A stretch of 64,000 nt of DNA from an uncultured Altererythrobacter sp. (GTDB taxonomy: Bacteria > Pseudomonadota > Alphaproteobacteria > Sphingomonadales > Sphingomonadaceae). The stretch is taken from assembly GCA_913056125.1 (NCBI GenBank), contig CAJXNC010000004.1, positions 1-64,000 on the forward strand, in the 5' to 3' direction. The position numbers and the translations under genes were made by a program. The notes beneath the pieces are model-generated. The model worked only from the letters and a program-made list of their open reading frames with translations. It made no database searches and had not been told where the DNA came from. The stretch's first letter is position 1; the number at the start of each line of letters is the position of its first letter. This document shows, piece by piece, positions 44,627 through 52,889 of this stretch.

Positions 44627-46285
44627 TCAGGCCGATGCCAGCTCCCGCGCTTCGGCCAGAACCATGTCTGCCGCCTTCTCCGCAGCCATGATGGTCGGGG
44701 CATTGGTATTGCCGCTTGGTATCCGCGGGAAGATACTGGCATCGATCACACGCAGTCCCTCCACCCCGCGGACGCGGCATTCAGGGTCGAGCGGGAAACG
44801 TTCGTCGCCCATCGCGACAGTCCCCACCGGGTGGTAAAGCGTGCCGCCGGCGACGATCGCATATTGCAGCATTTCCTCGTCCGTTTCACCGAATGGGTCG
44901 CCGGGGTTCTTGAGGTAAGGCTGCAGCGCCGGCTGCTGCCAGATCTTGCGGATCAGCTTGAGCTGGTCGACCACGCTCTGCCGGTCCGCCGGGTCCGACA
45001 GGTACTTAGGCACGATCCTGGGTGAGACAGTCCCATCGGGCGACTTCGCATGAATGCTGCCGCGCGATTCCGGGCGGAGCTGGCAGGGGTTGGAGGCAAG
45101 GCCGGGTTCCGCATCGAGGCGCAGGCCCTGCTGTTCCGCGAGATATTGCAGGTCCATGCTGGCCGCCATCACGTGGATCTGCACATCGGGAAAATCGAGC
45201 TCCTTGCGGGTTTTGGCGAAGGCCGTGCCATGCGCCACTGCGTAGGAGAGCAGGCCCTTTCGAGTCAGTCCGTATTTGGCGACCTGCCCGACAAGGTTGA
45301 GCCCGCGGGAGAGGTAATTGATCGAGTGCTTCTTTTCCTTCAGGGGAGCCTGGCAGCCGATCATGTAGTGGTCCTGCATGTTTTCGCCGACCAGGGGTGA
45401 CTCATGCACCAGCTTGACCCCCAACTCCTGCAACAACGCGCCCTGTCCCACGCCCGAGATTTCGAGCAGTTTGGGGCTTTCCACAGAACCAGCAGCCAGG
45501 ATGACTTCGCGCCCGACCATGACGCGGCGTGTCTCGCCATTCTGGCGGAACTCGACGCCGATCGCCTTCTTGCCATCGAACAGGATGCGCGTGGTCATGG
45601 CGCGCGTTTCCACCTGCAGGTTGGGACGCTTCATCGCCGGGTGGAGATAGGCCACGGCGGCAGAATTGCGACGCCCGTCCTTCATGGTCAGCTGGAACCA
45701 GGTCACGCCTTCCTGGTCGCCAGTGTTGATATCTTCGCGATAGGGAATGCCTGCCTCTTCGCAGGCCTTGATCAGGGCGCCAGATACCGGATGCTGCTCG
45801 GGGAAGTCAGCAACATTGAGTGGGCCGCCGACACCGTCGGTATCGCTGGTGCCACGCTCCTGGTTCTGCGACTTCTTGAAATAGGGCAGCACGTCGTCCC
45901 AGCCCCAGCCACGCGCGCCCATCTGAGCCCAGCCGTCGTAATCCGCGCTCTGTCCGCGGACGTAGAGCAGGCCGTTGATGGAGGACGAGCCGCCCAGGAC
46001 CTTGCCCTTCGGCCATTTGTGGCTGCGGCCGCCCGAACCTTCGTCAATCTCGGTTTCGTAGAGCCAGTTGACCTTGGGATCGTTGAGGGTTTTGCCGAAG
46101 CCGATCGGCGTATGGATCATGATGTTCGAGAAGAATTGCGAAGGCTCCTTGAGCGGACGGTCATCGCCTCCTGCCTCAAGCAGTACGACTTTGTGTGCAC
46201 CGCTTTCGGTCAGTCGGGCTGCCAGCACACAGCCGGCGCTGCCGGCTCCGATGACGACATAATCTGCATAAAGGTCGACCGACAT
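44627..46285 (-). CDS. GMC-family FAD alcohol oxidase/dehydrogenase
   Basis: A 552-residue flavoprotein of the glucose-methanol-choline family. The FAD-binding motif VIGAGSAGCVLAARL is at the N-terminus, GMC signature 1 is KGKVLGGSSSINGLLYVRG, and the catalytic His pair lies in GGTLYHPVGTVAMG, with a NTNAPTIMAAEKAAD end. In sphingomonads, GMC enzymes such as HpvZ and PhcC/PhcD oxidise side-chain alcohols of lignin dimers and propanoids, so an analogous role fits the neighbours; the similarity is at family level only. It is divergent from the DUF3237 gene; a short hairpin CGCGCCG-gatt-CGGCGCG (46313-46330) lies between. Confidence 0.92.
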   Translation of the reverse strand: MSVDLYADYVVIGAGSAGCVLAARLTESGAHKVVLLEAGGDDRPLKEPSQFFSNIMIHTPIGFGKTLNDPKVNWLYETEIDEGSGGRSHKWPKGKVLGGSSSINGLLYVRGQSADYDGWAQMGARGWGWDDVLPYFKKSQNQERGTSDTDGVGGPLNVADFPEQHPVSGALIKACEEAGIPYREDINTGDQEGVTWFQLTMKDGRRNSAAVAYLHPAMKRPNLQVETRAMTTRILFDGKKAIGVEFRQNGETRRVMVGREVILAAGSVESPKLLEISGVGQGALLQELGVKLVHESPLVGENMQDHYMIGCQAPLKEKKHSINYLSRGLNLVGQVAKYGLTRKGLLSYAVAHGTAFAKTRKELDFPDVQIHVMAASMDLQYLAEQQGLRLDAEPGLASNPCQLRPESRGSIHAKSPDGTVSPRIVPKYLSDPADRQSVVDQLKLIRKIWQQPALQPYLKNPGDPFGETDEEMLQYAIVAGGTLYHPVGTVAMGDERFPLDPECRVRGVEGLRVIDASIFPRIPSGNTNAPTIMAAEKAADMVLAEARELASA

Positions 46286-46400
46286 TTCATACTCCTCTCA
46301 ACCTGCGATTCCCGCGCCGGATTCGGCGCGATTCGCTTGCGCGCAAGGCTAGGGGCCTTACCCTGTCTGGTCACTGACAATTGCTGGGAGAGCCTTGTCC

Positions 46401-46862
46401 ATGATCAAACCGGAACTGGAATTCGTTTATGAAGCACGGGGTGAGCTGGATGAGCCACGCCAGATCGGACAGACCTATGATGGTACAAGGCGGATCATCC
46501 CGATCATTGCTGGGGGCTATGTGAAGGGGCCGAAGATTTCCGGCAGACTGATGGGCAATTCGGCCGACTGGCAGCTGACCCGTCATGATGGCGTGACCGT
46601 GGCCGACGCGATCTATGCGATCGAGACCGATGACGATGAGATCATCCAGATCCGCAATAGGGGCCTGCGCCATGGCCCACCCGAAGTGATGCAGCGGCTG
46701 GTGATGGGAGAGGAAGTCGATCCGTCCGAATATTACTTCCGAACCGTTCCCGAATTCATCGCGCCCGATGGCCAATATGACTGGCTCAACCGCTCGATCT
46801 TCATTTGTGCCGGTGCGCGCTATGCCAGTTCGATCAAGATGTGGGTCTGGCGTGTTCTCTGA
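46401..46862 (+). CDS. DUF3237 protein
   Basis: A 153-residue protein with LEFVYEARGELDEPRQIGQTYDGTRRIIPIIAGGYVKGPKISGRLM (described; family start), GNSADWQLTRHDGVTVADAIYAIETDDDEIIQIRNRGLRHG and YYFRTVPEFIAPDGQYDWLNRSIFI, the DUF3237 layout. DUF3237 proteins are small beta-rich proteins frequent in aromatic and hydrocarbon degradation clusters, without a known reaction. I chose ATG 46401 rather than TTG 46395, since GGGAGAG is 8 bases upstream of 46401. Its stop codon directly abuts the convergent lysR stop. Confidence 0.88.
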   Translation: MIKPELEFVYEARGELDEPRQIGQTYDGTRRIIPIIAGGYVKGPKISGRLMGNSADWQLTRHDGVTVADAIYAIETDDDEIIQIRNRGLRHGPPEVMQRLVMGEEVDPSEYYFRTVPEFIAPDGQYDWLNRSIFICAGARYASSIKMWVWRVL

Positions 46863-47771
46863 TCAGGCAAAAATCTCCAACCGCTCGCGCAGGCGAGGTG
46901 CAGCGAAATCGATGAAGCGCCTGAGTTTGAGCGGCATTTGTCCGCGCGCGACATGGAGGATGTGGACGGGCGAGGGTTCCGGCTCGAAATCTTCCAGCAC
47001 GATCTGCAGGTCACCCGCCTCGAGTGCCGCCTCGGCCTGATAATGTAGCAAACGGGTAAAGCCGGTGCCCGCACAGGCTGCCATGACCGAGGCGTCCGCG
47101 GTGGTCAACGACAGGCGCGGCATGACGGGGACGTCGAAATTCTTGCCGCTCTCGGGATCGCGGAATTGCCAGGCGGGGAAGGGCAGTGGCGTATCGAAGG
47201 CGACGCAGGGTAGCTCGCCCAGCGCTTCGGGGTGATCAGGCTCTCCATGACGGGCGATCAGCGAGGGACTGGCGCACACGACGGTGCGCATGGACCCGAT
47301 GCGCGTGGCGACCAGGGTGCTGTCGGGCAGGCGGCCGATCCGCGTCGCCATATCGATGTGATCCTCTACCAAATGGATGTTCCGGTCGTTGAGCAGCATA
47401 CGGATGCTGATCTGCGGAAACTGGGCGAGGAAGTCGCTCACCACCGGCAAAAGGTGCAGCCGTCCGAAGCAGAGCGGCGCGGTGATTGCCAGCTCGCCCT
47501 TGGGAATTGTGTACTCGCCCGCGGCTTCGCGCTCCGCCTGCTCGACCTGTTCGAGGATCTTGCGCGCCGCCTCGACATAGGCCTGCCCGGCATCGGTAAG
47601 CGAAAGCTGTCTTGTGGTCCGCAGAAGCAGCTTTGTGCCGAGCCTGTCTTCCAGTTCGGCAATGCGTCTGCTGACGGTTGAAACGGGCACGCCTTGCTTG
47701 CGCGCTACTGCCGAAAAGCTGCCCAGTTCGACTGCCTGTAGCAGCAATTCCATCGCTTCGAGCCGATCCAT
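46863..47771 (-). CDS. LysR-family transcriptional regulator
   Basis: A 302-residue LysR regulator. The helix-turn-helix is FSAVARKQGVPVSTVSRRIAELEDRLGTKLLLRTTRQLSLTDAG, and the co-inducer domain includes GELAITAPLCFGRLHLLPVVSDFLAQFPQISIRMLLNDRN. The pattern is of the common CrgA/AaeR-like subgroup. ATG 47771 starts MDRLEAMELLLQAVELG; a longer frame upstream is rejected. A perfect inverted repeat at 47786 sits just upstream of this start and before the divergent CMD gene, which it may control. Confidence 0.92.
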   Translation of the reverse strand: MDRLEAMELLLQAVELGSFSAVARKQGVPVSTVSRRIAELEDRLGTKLLLRTTRQLSLTDAGQAYVEAARKILEQVEQAEREAAGEYTIPKGELAITAPLCFGRLHLLPVVSDFLAQFPQISIRMLLNDRNIHLVEDHIDMATRIGRLPDSTLVATRIGSMRTVVCASPSLIARHGEPDHPEALGELPCVAFDTPLPFPAWQFRDPESGKNFDVPVMPRLSLTTADASVMAACAGTGFTRLLHYQAEAALEAGDLQIVLEDFEPEPSPVHILHVARGQMPLKLRRFIDFAAPRLRERLEIFA

Positions 47772-47785
47772 GATATTCCCATAAA

Positions 47786-47804
47786 TTGCAAAGATGATTT
47801 GCAA
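47786..47804. promoter_or_regulatory. Probable LysR binding site
   Basis: TTGCAAA and TTTGCAA form a perfect 7-base inverted repeat around a 5-base spacer (GATGA), containing the T-n11-A pattern of LysR sites. It lies between the divergent lysR (start 47771) and CMD (start 47894) genes. Confidence 0.6.
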
Positions 47805-47893
47805 GAATACCAGATTATCATCAGAATTGGGAAGACCTATTTCCTCGCTTGCCGGGCCGATCAAGGCTCGAATTCAAGTCAGGAGAACGATGA

Positions 47894-48439
47894 ATGTCCC
47901 GCCTCACCATTCCCACGCTGGATGATGCACCCGAAGCTTCGAAGCCGATCCTCGAAGCGGTCAAGGGCCAGCTCGGCAGCGTGCCGAACATGTTCCGCCT
48001 CATTGCCAGCAGCCCCGCTGCGCTGACGGCCTATGCCGGTGCCAATGCCGCCCTTTCCAAGACGCTCGACCTCAAGACGCGTGAGCGGATTGCGCTGGCG
48101 GTGGCGCAGGTCAATGGCTGCGGTTACTGCCTTTCGGCGCATAGCTACCTCGCTACCAACCTCGCCAAGATCGCACCCGAGGAAATCGAGCTGGCGCGCA
48201 AGGGCGCTTCGCACGACCCGCAGGCGCATGCCGCAGTCCGCTTTGCCCGTAAGGTTGCAGAAGAGCGCGGCCATGTGAGCGAAGCCGATGTCGCCGACGT
48301 GCGCAATGCCGGTTTCAGCGAAGCGCAGGTGGTGGAGATCGTTTCCCTCGTCGCAGAAAACACCTTCACCAATTACCTCAACGAAGTCGCCAAGACCGAC
48401 ATCGATTTCCCCGTCGTGCAGTCCCAACTCGCTGCATGA
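47894..48439 (+). CDS. Carboxymuconolactone decarboxylase-family (AhpD-like) protein
   Basis: A 181-residue protein with the AhpD-like redox motif CGYC in VAQVNGCGYCLSAHSYLAT, where the two cysteines and the following His form a proton-relay peroxidase site. The preceding KSFPNMFRLIAS-like segment (GSVPNMFRLIASSPAALTAYAGANAAL) fits the uncharacterised peroxidase-related branch. It probably reduces peroxides rather than decarboxylating a lactone. AGGAGA lies 8 bases before ATG 47894. It starts a three-gene plus-strand cluster with a PNPOx-fold protein and a DUF1348 protein. Confidence 0.9.
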   Translation: MSRLTIPTLDDAPEASKPILEAVKGQLGSVPNMFRLIASSPAALTAYAGANAALSKTLDLKTRERIALAVAQVNGCGYCLSAHSYLATNLAKIAPEEIELARKGASHDPQAHAAVRFARKVAEERGHVSEADVADVRNAGFSEAQVVEIVSLVAENTFTNYLNEVAKTDIDFPVVQSQLAA

Positions 48440-48444
48440 CGAAA

Positions 48445-48492
48445 GGTGGGCCGGGGACGGCCCCCATCCCGACCCCCAAACCCCGGCCCACC
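48445..48492. repeat. 12-bp GC-rich inverted repeat between two genes
   Basis: GGTGGGCCGGGG (48445-48456) and CCCCGGCCCACC (48481-48492) are exact reverse complements around a 24-base C-rich loop. It sits 6 bases after the CMD stop and could be a repeat element or an mRNA processing/stability structure between cistrons. Confidence 0.75.
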
Positions 48493-48517
48493 ACCCCTTT
48501 TCCCGCGGAGACGCGCA

Positions 48518-49147
48518 ATGGCTTACGGATTTCTGGATACCGCCTACACGCCGACCATCCGGGCGCTGCAGGCCAAGGCTGGCAGCCTCAAGACCTATGA
48601 CGGCTTTTCCGGCAATCGCGAGTTCGACCGCTTCACTGTGCAGGAGCGTGAATTCATCGCCGAGCGCGATACCTTCTTCATGGCCAGCGCCTCGCCCGGC
48701 GGCTGGCCTTATGTGCAGCACCGCGGAGGCCCGCCGGGCTTCCTCAAGGTGGTGGACGATACCACGCTTGCCTTTCCCGACTATCGCGGCAACCGGCAAT
48801 ATATCAGCGCGGGCAATGCCATGGACGATGACCGCGTATGCCTGTTCCTGATCGACCAGGTGAACCGCCGCCGCCTCAAGATCTACGCCCATGCCGAACT
48901 GCTCGACCTCGACGAGGTGCCCGAGCTGGCATGGCAGCTCGAACAACCCGGCTACCGCGCGCAGGTAGAGCGGATCTTCCGCCTGAAGCTCAAGGCGTTC
49001 GACTGGAATTGCCCGCAGCATATCGTCCGCCGCTTCAGCGAGGCCGAAATCGCCGAAATGCTCGAGACGACAGGCCAGCGCATCAAGCAATTGGAACAGG
49101 AAAATGCCGCGCTCTGGGGCCGGCTCAATGCAACAGGAGACCGATAA
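48518..49147 (+). CDS. Pyridoxamine 5'-phosphate oxidase-fold flavin/heme protein
   Basis: A 209-residue protein with a split-barrel PNPOx fold. Landmarks are [53 protein letters not shown] (described), [19 protein letters not shown] and a C-terminal helix [21 protein letters not shown] that looks coiled-coil. The family includes FMN- and F420-binding proteins of mostly unknown reaction. ATG 48518 follows CGCGGAG by 8 bases. Its stop overlaps the DUF1348 start as TAATG. Confidence 0.88.
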   Translation: MAYGFLDTAYTPTIRALQAKAGSLKTYDGFSGNREFDRFTVQEREFIAERDTFFMASASPGGWPYVQHRGGPPGFLKVVDDTTLAFPDYRGNRQYISAGNAMDDDRVCLFLIDQVNRRRLKIYAHAELLDLDEVPELAWQLEQPGYRAQVERIFRLKLKAFDWNCPQHIVRRFSEAEIAEMLETTGQRIKQLEQENAALWGRLNATGDR

Positions 49148-49614
49148 TGGAAATGCCACGTCCCCCGCTTCCGCCTTTCACCGAGGAAAGTGCCGCGCAG
49201 AAGGTGCGCATGGCCGAAGATGGCTGGAATAGCCGCGATCCGGGCCGCGTCTCGCTCGCCTATACGCCCGACAGCGTCTGGCGGAACCGGTCCGAATTTT
49301 TCATCGGGCGCCAGGCCATCGTCGATTTCCTGACCGCCAAGTGGCAGCGCGAGCAGGATTACAGGCTGGTCAAGGAACTCTGGGCTTTCCACGACAACCG
49401 CATAGCCGTGCGCTTCGCCTATGAATGGAGCAATAGCGGCAACTGGTTCCGCTCCTATGGCAACGAGAACTGGGAATTCGACGAGCGAGGGCTGATGCGT
49501 CGCCGCATTGCCAGCATCAACGACCTGCCGATTGCCGAGGAAGATCGGCTGTTGCGCTGGGATGGAGCCGCGCGTCCGGCCGACTATCCAAGCCTTACCG
49601 AACTGGGATTGTAA
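49147..49614 (+). CDS. DUF1348 (NTF2-fold) protein
   Basis: A 155-residue protein matching DUF1348 almost end to end: [69 protein letters not shown] and [32 protein letters not shown]. The family has the NTF2 fold and no known activity. The ATG overlaps the preceding stop (TAATG). It converges on the BFD-like gene with 17 bases between. Confidence 0.93.
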   Translation: MEMPRPPLPPFTEESAAQKVRMAEDGWNSRDPGRVSLAYTPDSVWRNRSEFFIGRQAIVDFLTAKWQREQDYRLVKELWAFHDNRIAVRFAYEWSNSGNWFRSYGNENWEFDERGLMRRRIASINDLPIAEEDRLLRWDGAARPADYPSLTELGL

Positions 49615-49631
49615 GGATTGGCGCCCGGCGC

Positions 49632-51170
49632 TCAGGCGATGCGGATATCGAGCAGCGTCGGGCGTGCCTCTTCGAAACTCCAGGTCAGCGCATCGTCCAA
49701 CTTGTCCACGCTATCGACCAGTCTTGCGGCAAGGCCCTGGGCCTCGGCCAGCTTGACGAAATCGAGACCGGTTAGGTCGCATCCCGGGACGTGGTTCATG
49801 CCGAACTCTCCCGAGAAACCGGTCAGCGCGGCATAGGCCGAGTTGTTCATGATGCAGAAGCTGACATTGGCCTGTTCATCGCGTGCGGTGAACAGGCCCT
49901 GGATCGTGTACATGGCCGCGCCGTCGCCCAGGATGGCGATGACCTTGTCATCCTGCCCCATGGCAACGCCGACCGCGCCGGGCAGCGAATAGCCAAGCCC
50001 GCCGCTGGCACAGCTATAGAAGCCGCCCTCGCGGGTGATGGGCAGGGTGACATGCTCAGGTCCGCGCGATGTCGGTGCTTCCTCGACAACCACCGCCTCT
50101 TTCGGGCGCAGCGCCGCGATGCGCTTGAGCACATAGGCCGATGTCATCTCGGCTGGCGGATTGATGAATTGGTGGGTCTTGCCGTTAAATGCGCGTGCGG
50201 AGAGTTGCCCGGTTACTGCGGACAGGCCCGCTTCCACATCGCCCAGCACGCCGCCGCCGCCCGGCAAATTGGCCAGGTGCTTGGGATCGTCGCTCAGCGC
50301 CATCAATAGAGCGCCTTCGGGCCAATGCGGGCCGCTGCCTTCGACATGGTAGGTGAAGACCGGGGCGCCCGCGACGAGGATCGCGTCATGCGATGCAAGC
50401 GCGTCGCGGATCTGGTCGCGCCAGGCATTGAGGAAGCCGGCAAACTGCACATGGTCCTCGGGGAAGGTTTCGCGCGCTGCGTAGGGTGCTGCCCAGACTG
50501 ATAAGCCAGCCTTCTCGGCCAACGCAATCGCGGCATCCCATGCGCCGGCATTGGCCGCTCCTGTACCGATTACCAAGGCAGGATTGCTTGCACCTTCAAG
50601 CATGGCGGCGATGCGCTCGATTCCTGCCGGGTCGGGAAATGTTCGCAAGCTCAGATCGGGAAGGGCGGGCATTTCGCATTCCTGCTCCCAGTCATCGACT
50701 GGAATGCTGACGAATACCGGACCCATGGGCGGGGTCAGCGCCATTGCAAAGGCGCGCGCCAGCGCCAGCGGCACATCCTCGGCGCGCGCGGGTTCGAGCG
50801 CGAACTTCACATAGGGCCGCGGAAACTCCGTCGGTCGTTCCGCGCCAAGGAAGGGGTCGTAGGGCAGTATCGATCGAGCCTGTTGGCCCGCGGTCACCAC
50901 GACCGGGGCATTGTTCTTGTAGGCGGTGAAGAGATTGCCCAGCGAATGGCCGGTTCCGGCAGAGCTGTGCAGGTTTACCAGTGCAGGCTTGCCGCTGGAG
51001 CGCGCATAGCCATCGGCCATGCCCATCACGACCGCCTCGTTCAGGCCCATCACATAGGGGAAGGGCATGGCCTTGAGCATTGGCAGTTCGGTGCTGCCCG
51101 GATTGCCGAACAGGCGATCCACTCCGAAATGCTCGAAAACCGCGAAGGCAGCTTCGCGCACATTGGTCAT
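49632..51170 (-). CDS. mdlC: Thiamine-diphosphate decarboxylase, benzoylformate decarboxylase-like
   Basis: Decarboxylates a 2-oxo acid attached to an aromatic ring (benzoylformate type), giving an aldehyde. The 512-residue protein shows GNPGSTELPM with Ser26, HSSAGTGH with His68 and YHVEG with His275, corresponding to the catalytic Ser26, His70 and His281 I recall for BFD. The TPP motif is GDGAAMYTIQGLFTARDEQANVSFCIMNN. ATG 51170 starts TNVREAAFAVFEHFG; upstream in-frame codons are inside the MFS gene. It is the last gene of the 57.8-49.6 kb operon, 1 base after the MFS stop. The true substrate may be a hydroxylated phenylglyoxylate. Confidence 0.83.
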   Translation of the reverse strand: MTNVREAAFAVFEHFGVDRLFGNPGSTELPMLKAMPFPYVMGLNEAVVMGMADGYARSSGKPALVNLHSSAGTGHSLGNLFTAYKNNAPVVVTAGQQARSILPYDPFLGAERPTEFPRPYVKFALEPARAEDVPLALARAFAMALTPPMGPVFVSIPVDDWEQECEMPALPDLSLRTFPDPAGIERIAAMLEGASNPALVIGTGAANAGAWDAAIALAEKAGLSVWAAPYAARETFPEDHVQFAGFLNAWRDQIRDALASHDAILVAGAPVFTYHVEGSGPHWPEGALLMALSDDPKHLANLPGGGGVLGDVEAGLSAVTGQLSARAFNGKTHQFINPPAEMTSAYVLKRIAALRPKEAVVVEEAPTSRGPEHVTLPITREGGFYSCASGGLGYSLPGAVGVAMGQDDKVIAILGDGAAMYTIQGLFTARDEQANVSFCIMNNSAYAALTGFSGEFGMNHVPGCDLTGLDFVKLAEAQGLAARLVDSVDKLDDALTWSFEEARPTLLDIRIA

Positions 51171-51171
51171 G

Positions 51172-52803
51172 TCAGACGGCCTCCCCGCCGGCGCGCGCAC
51201 GTTCGAGCATGCTCGCCTCATCGCGCCGATAGCGGACCAGCACGATCACCATCAGTAGGATAATGGCCGGACAGACGATGTTGATCGAGATGATCGCCTG
51301 CGCCAGATCGCCGCCGTTCCGGTCACTGATGATGCCCACGAAATAGGGGCCAAGGCCGAGGCCGAGCAGCGTTTGGATGATCATGTAGGTGGAAAAGGTG
51401 ATCCCGCGCATGCGCGGCAGCACAAGGCCCAGCATCAGCGCATAGGCTGGTGGAAGCCACAGGGTCAGGATCAGCGAATAGATGATGAAGCGCAGGTAGA
51501 AATCGCCCGTGGTCTCGGCGCTGTAGGTCCAGATACCGAAAAGTGGTGAAATCGACAGCGACAGGAACATCAGCCACGCCATGCCTTTGCCGCCCATCTT
51601 TCCCGCAAGGTAATCCGATAGCGGACCCGCGACGATCGGGCCGACCATGCCAAGGCCTGCAGCAAGCAGACCGAACTGCACGCCAGCCTGCGCCGGCGTA
51701 AGGCCGAAATCGCGGATCAGCAGCGATGGTGTAAAGCCCATCACGCCGTAATTGATGGCGGTCTGCAATCCGCCCACCGCCATCAGAATGATCAGAGTCG
51801 GCGAACGGACGATGACGTTAAAGGTCGGCATGTCGGTGAGCTTGAAGCTCTGGAACAGGTTGAGCACCACGAAGGCGCCGAAGGCGATCACCGACCACTG
51901 CAAGACATGCGGATCGACCATCAGTCCGTAGATATCGAGCGGTTCGTCGGGCGAGAAGCTGCGCGTCACGAAGATCAGCCCGGCGGCCACCAGCAGGATC
52001 AGGACAAGGCCGACCAAATTGGTACGCCATTGCGCGGCTCCGGCATTGCGGCGCCAGAGGTAATACCAGTTTGTGCCGGGCACGACCGAGCCGAGCACAT
52101 CGCGGCTGGCCTTGAAGGGCTGCGGATCCTCGGGCGCGGTGATGCCGTCCATTCCGCCGCGTACCGGTTCCTTCAACTTGTAGATCAGATAGGCGAGCGG
52201 GAAGCCCGGCAGCGAAGCGACGATAAAGGCGAATTGCCAGCCGGCAAAGCCCATCGGTGCTCCGCCATCGGCATAGCGTGTATCCCACCACTCCGCGACC
52301 ACGCCGCCCAGTGCCATGGAGAGACCGAGGCCGAGGGCGAGGCCGATGCCAAGGCCGGCCATGCCGAGCCCGCGCCTGCTCTTCGGCAGGGCGTCGAAGA
52401 TGATCGAATTCGCGGCCGGCTGCGTCGCGCCCTCGCCAATGCCCACGCCCAGGCGCGAGATGGCCAGAAGAGTGAAACTGCTGGCGAATGCGGCAAGGCC
52501 CGCGAAGAACGACCAGATGGCAAGGCAGATGCCCAGCAGTTTGGTGCGAGTCCAGCCATCGACCAGGCGGCCTAGCGGCAGCGAGAACAACGCGTAAAAC
52601 AACGCAAAGACCGTGCCGTAAAGCAGGCCGAGCACGCCATCGCTGATGCCGAGATCTTCGCGGATATTGGTCGCGAGGATGGAGAGGATCTGGCGGTCGA
52701 GCAGGCTCATCGCCTGTGCGGCGGAAACCAGTGTCAGCGCGTACCAGCCATAGCTGGAAATCTTCGCGCCCTGTTTCAGCGCCTCGGCATTCGTGCTCGC
52801 CAT
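51172..52803 (-). CDS. MFS transporter, spinster-like
   Basis: A 543-residue transporter. Helix 1 carries SLLDRQILSILATNI, the loop motif GRLVDGWTRTKLL, and RLGVGIGEGATQPAANSIIFDALPKSRRG, typical of the spinster-type MFS common in sphingomonad catabolic clusters. A long central loop (LKEPVRGGMDGITAPEDPQPFK) separates the two halves, and a charged tail ends the protein. It probably moves an aromatic substrate or product. GGGGAGAGGAAGG precedes ATG 52803. It follows ligW by 86 bases, in which a short inverted repeat (52854-52872) lies. Confidence 0.87.
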   Translation of the reverse strand: MASTNAEALKQGAKISSYGWYALTLVSAAQAMSLLDRQILSILATNIREDLGISDGVLGLLYGTVFALFYALFSLPLGRLVDGWTRTKLLGICLAIWSFFAGLAAFASSFTLLAISRLGVGIGEGATQPAANSIIFDALPKSRRGLGMAGLGIGLALGLGLSMALGGVVAEWWDTRYADGGAPMGFAGWQFAFIVASLPGFPLAYLIYKLKEPVRGGMDGITAPEDPQPFKASRDVLGSVVPGTNWYYLWRRNAGAAQWRTNLVGLVLILLVAAGLIFVTRSFSPDEPLDIYGLMVDPHVLQWSVIAFGAFVVLNLFQSFKLTDMPTFNVIVRSPTLIILMAVGGLQTAINYGVMGFTPSLLIRDFGLTPAQAGVQFGLLAAGLGMVGPIVAGPLSDYLAGKMGGKGMAWLMFLSLSISPLFGIWTYSAETTGDFYLRFIIYSLILTLWLPPAYALMLGLVLPRMRGITFSTYMIIQTLLGLGLGPYFVGIISDRNGGDLAQAIISINIVCPAIILLMVIVLVRYRRDEASMLERARAGGEAV

Positions 52804-52889
52804 TGCGATCCTTCCTCTCCCCTATCCCGCGCTTCTGGCGGGTTACGGGCCTTTAGCCAAGAGACTTGGCTATCGTAATATGTCGCCGC

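Noticed and set aside
52854-52872. TAGCCAAG-aga-CTTGGCTA between ligW and the MFS gene as a terminator
   Set aside because: The 8-base stem has no following T-run in the minus direction; a terminator here would also split an otherwise continuous operon. An operator role remains possible but unsupported.
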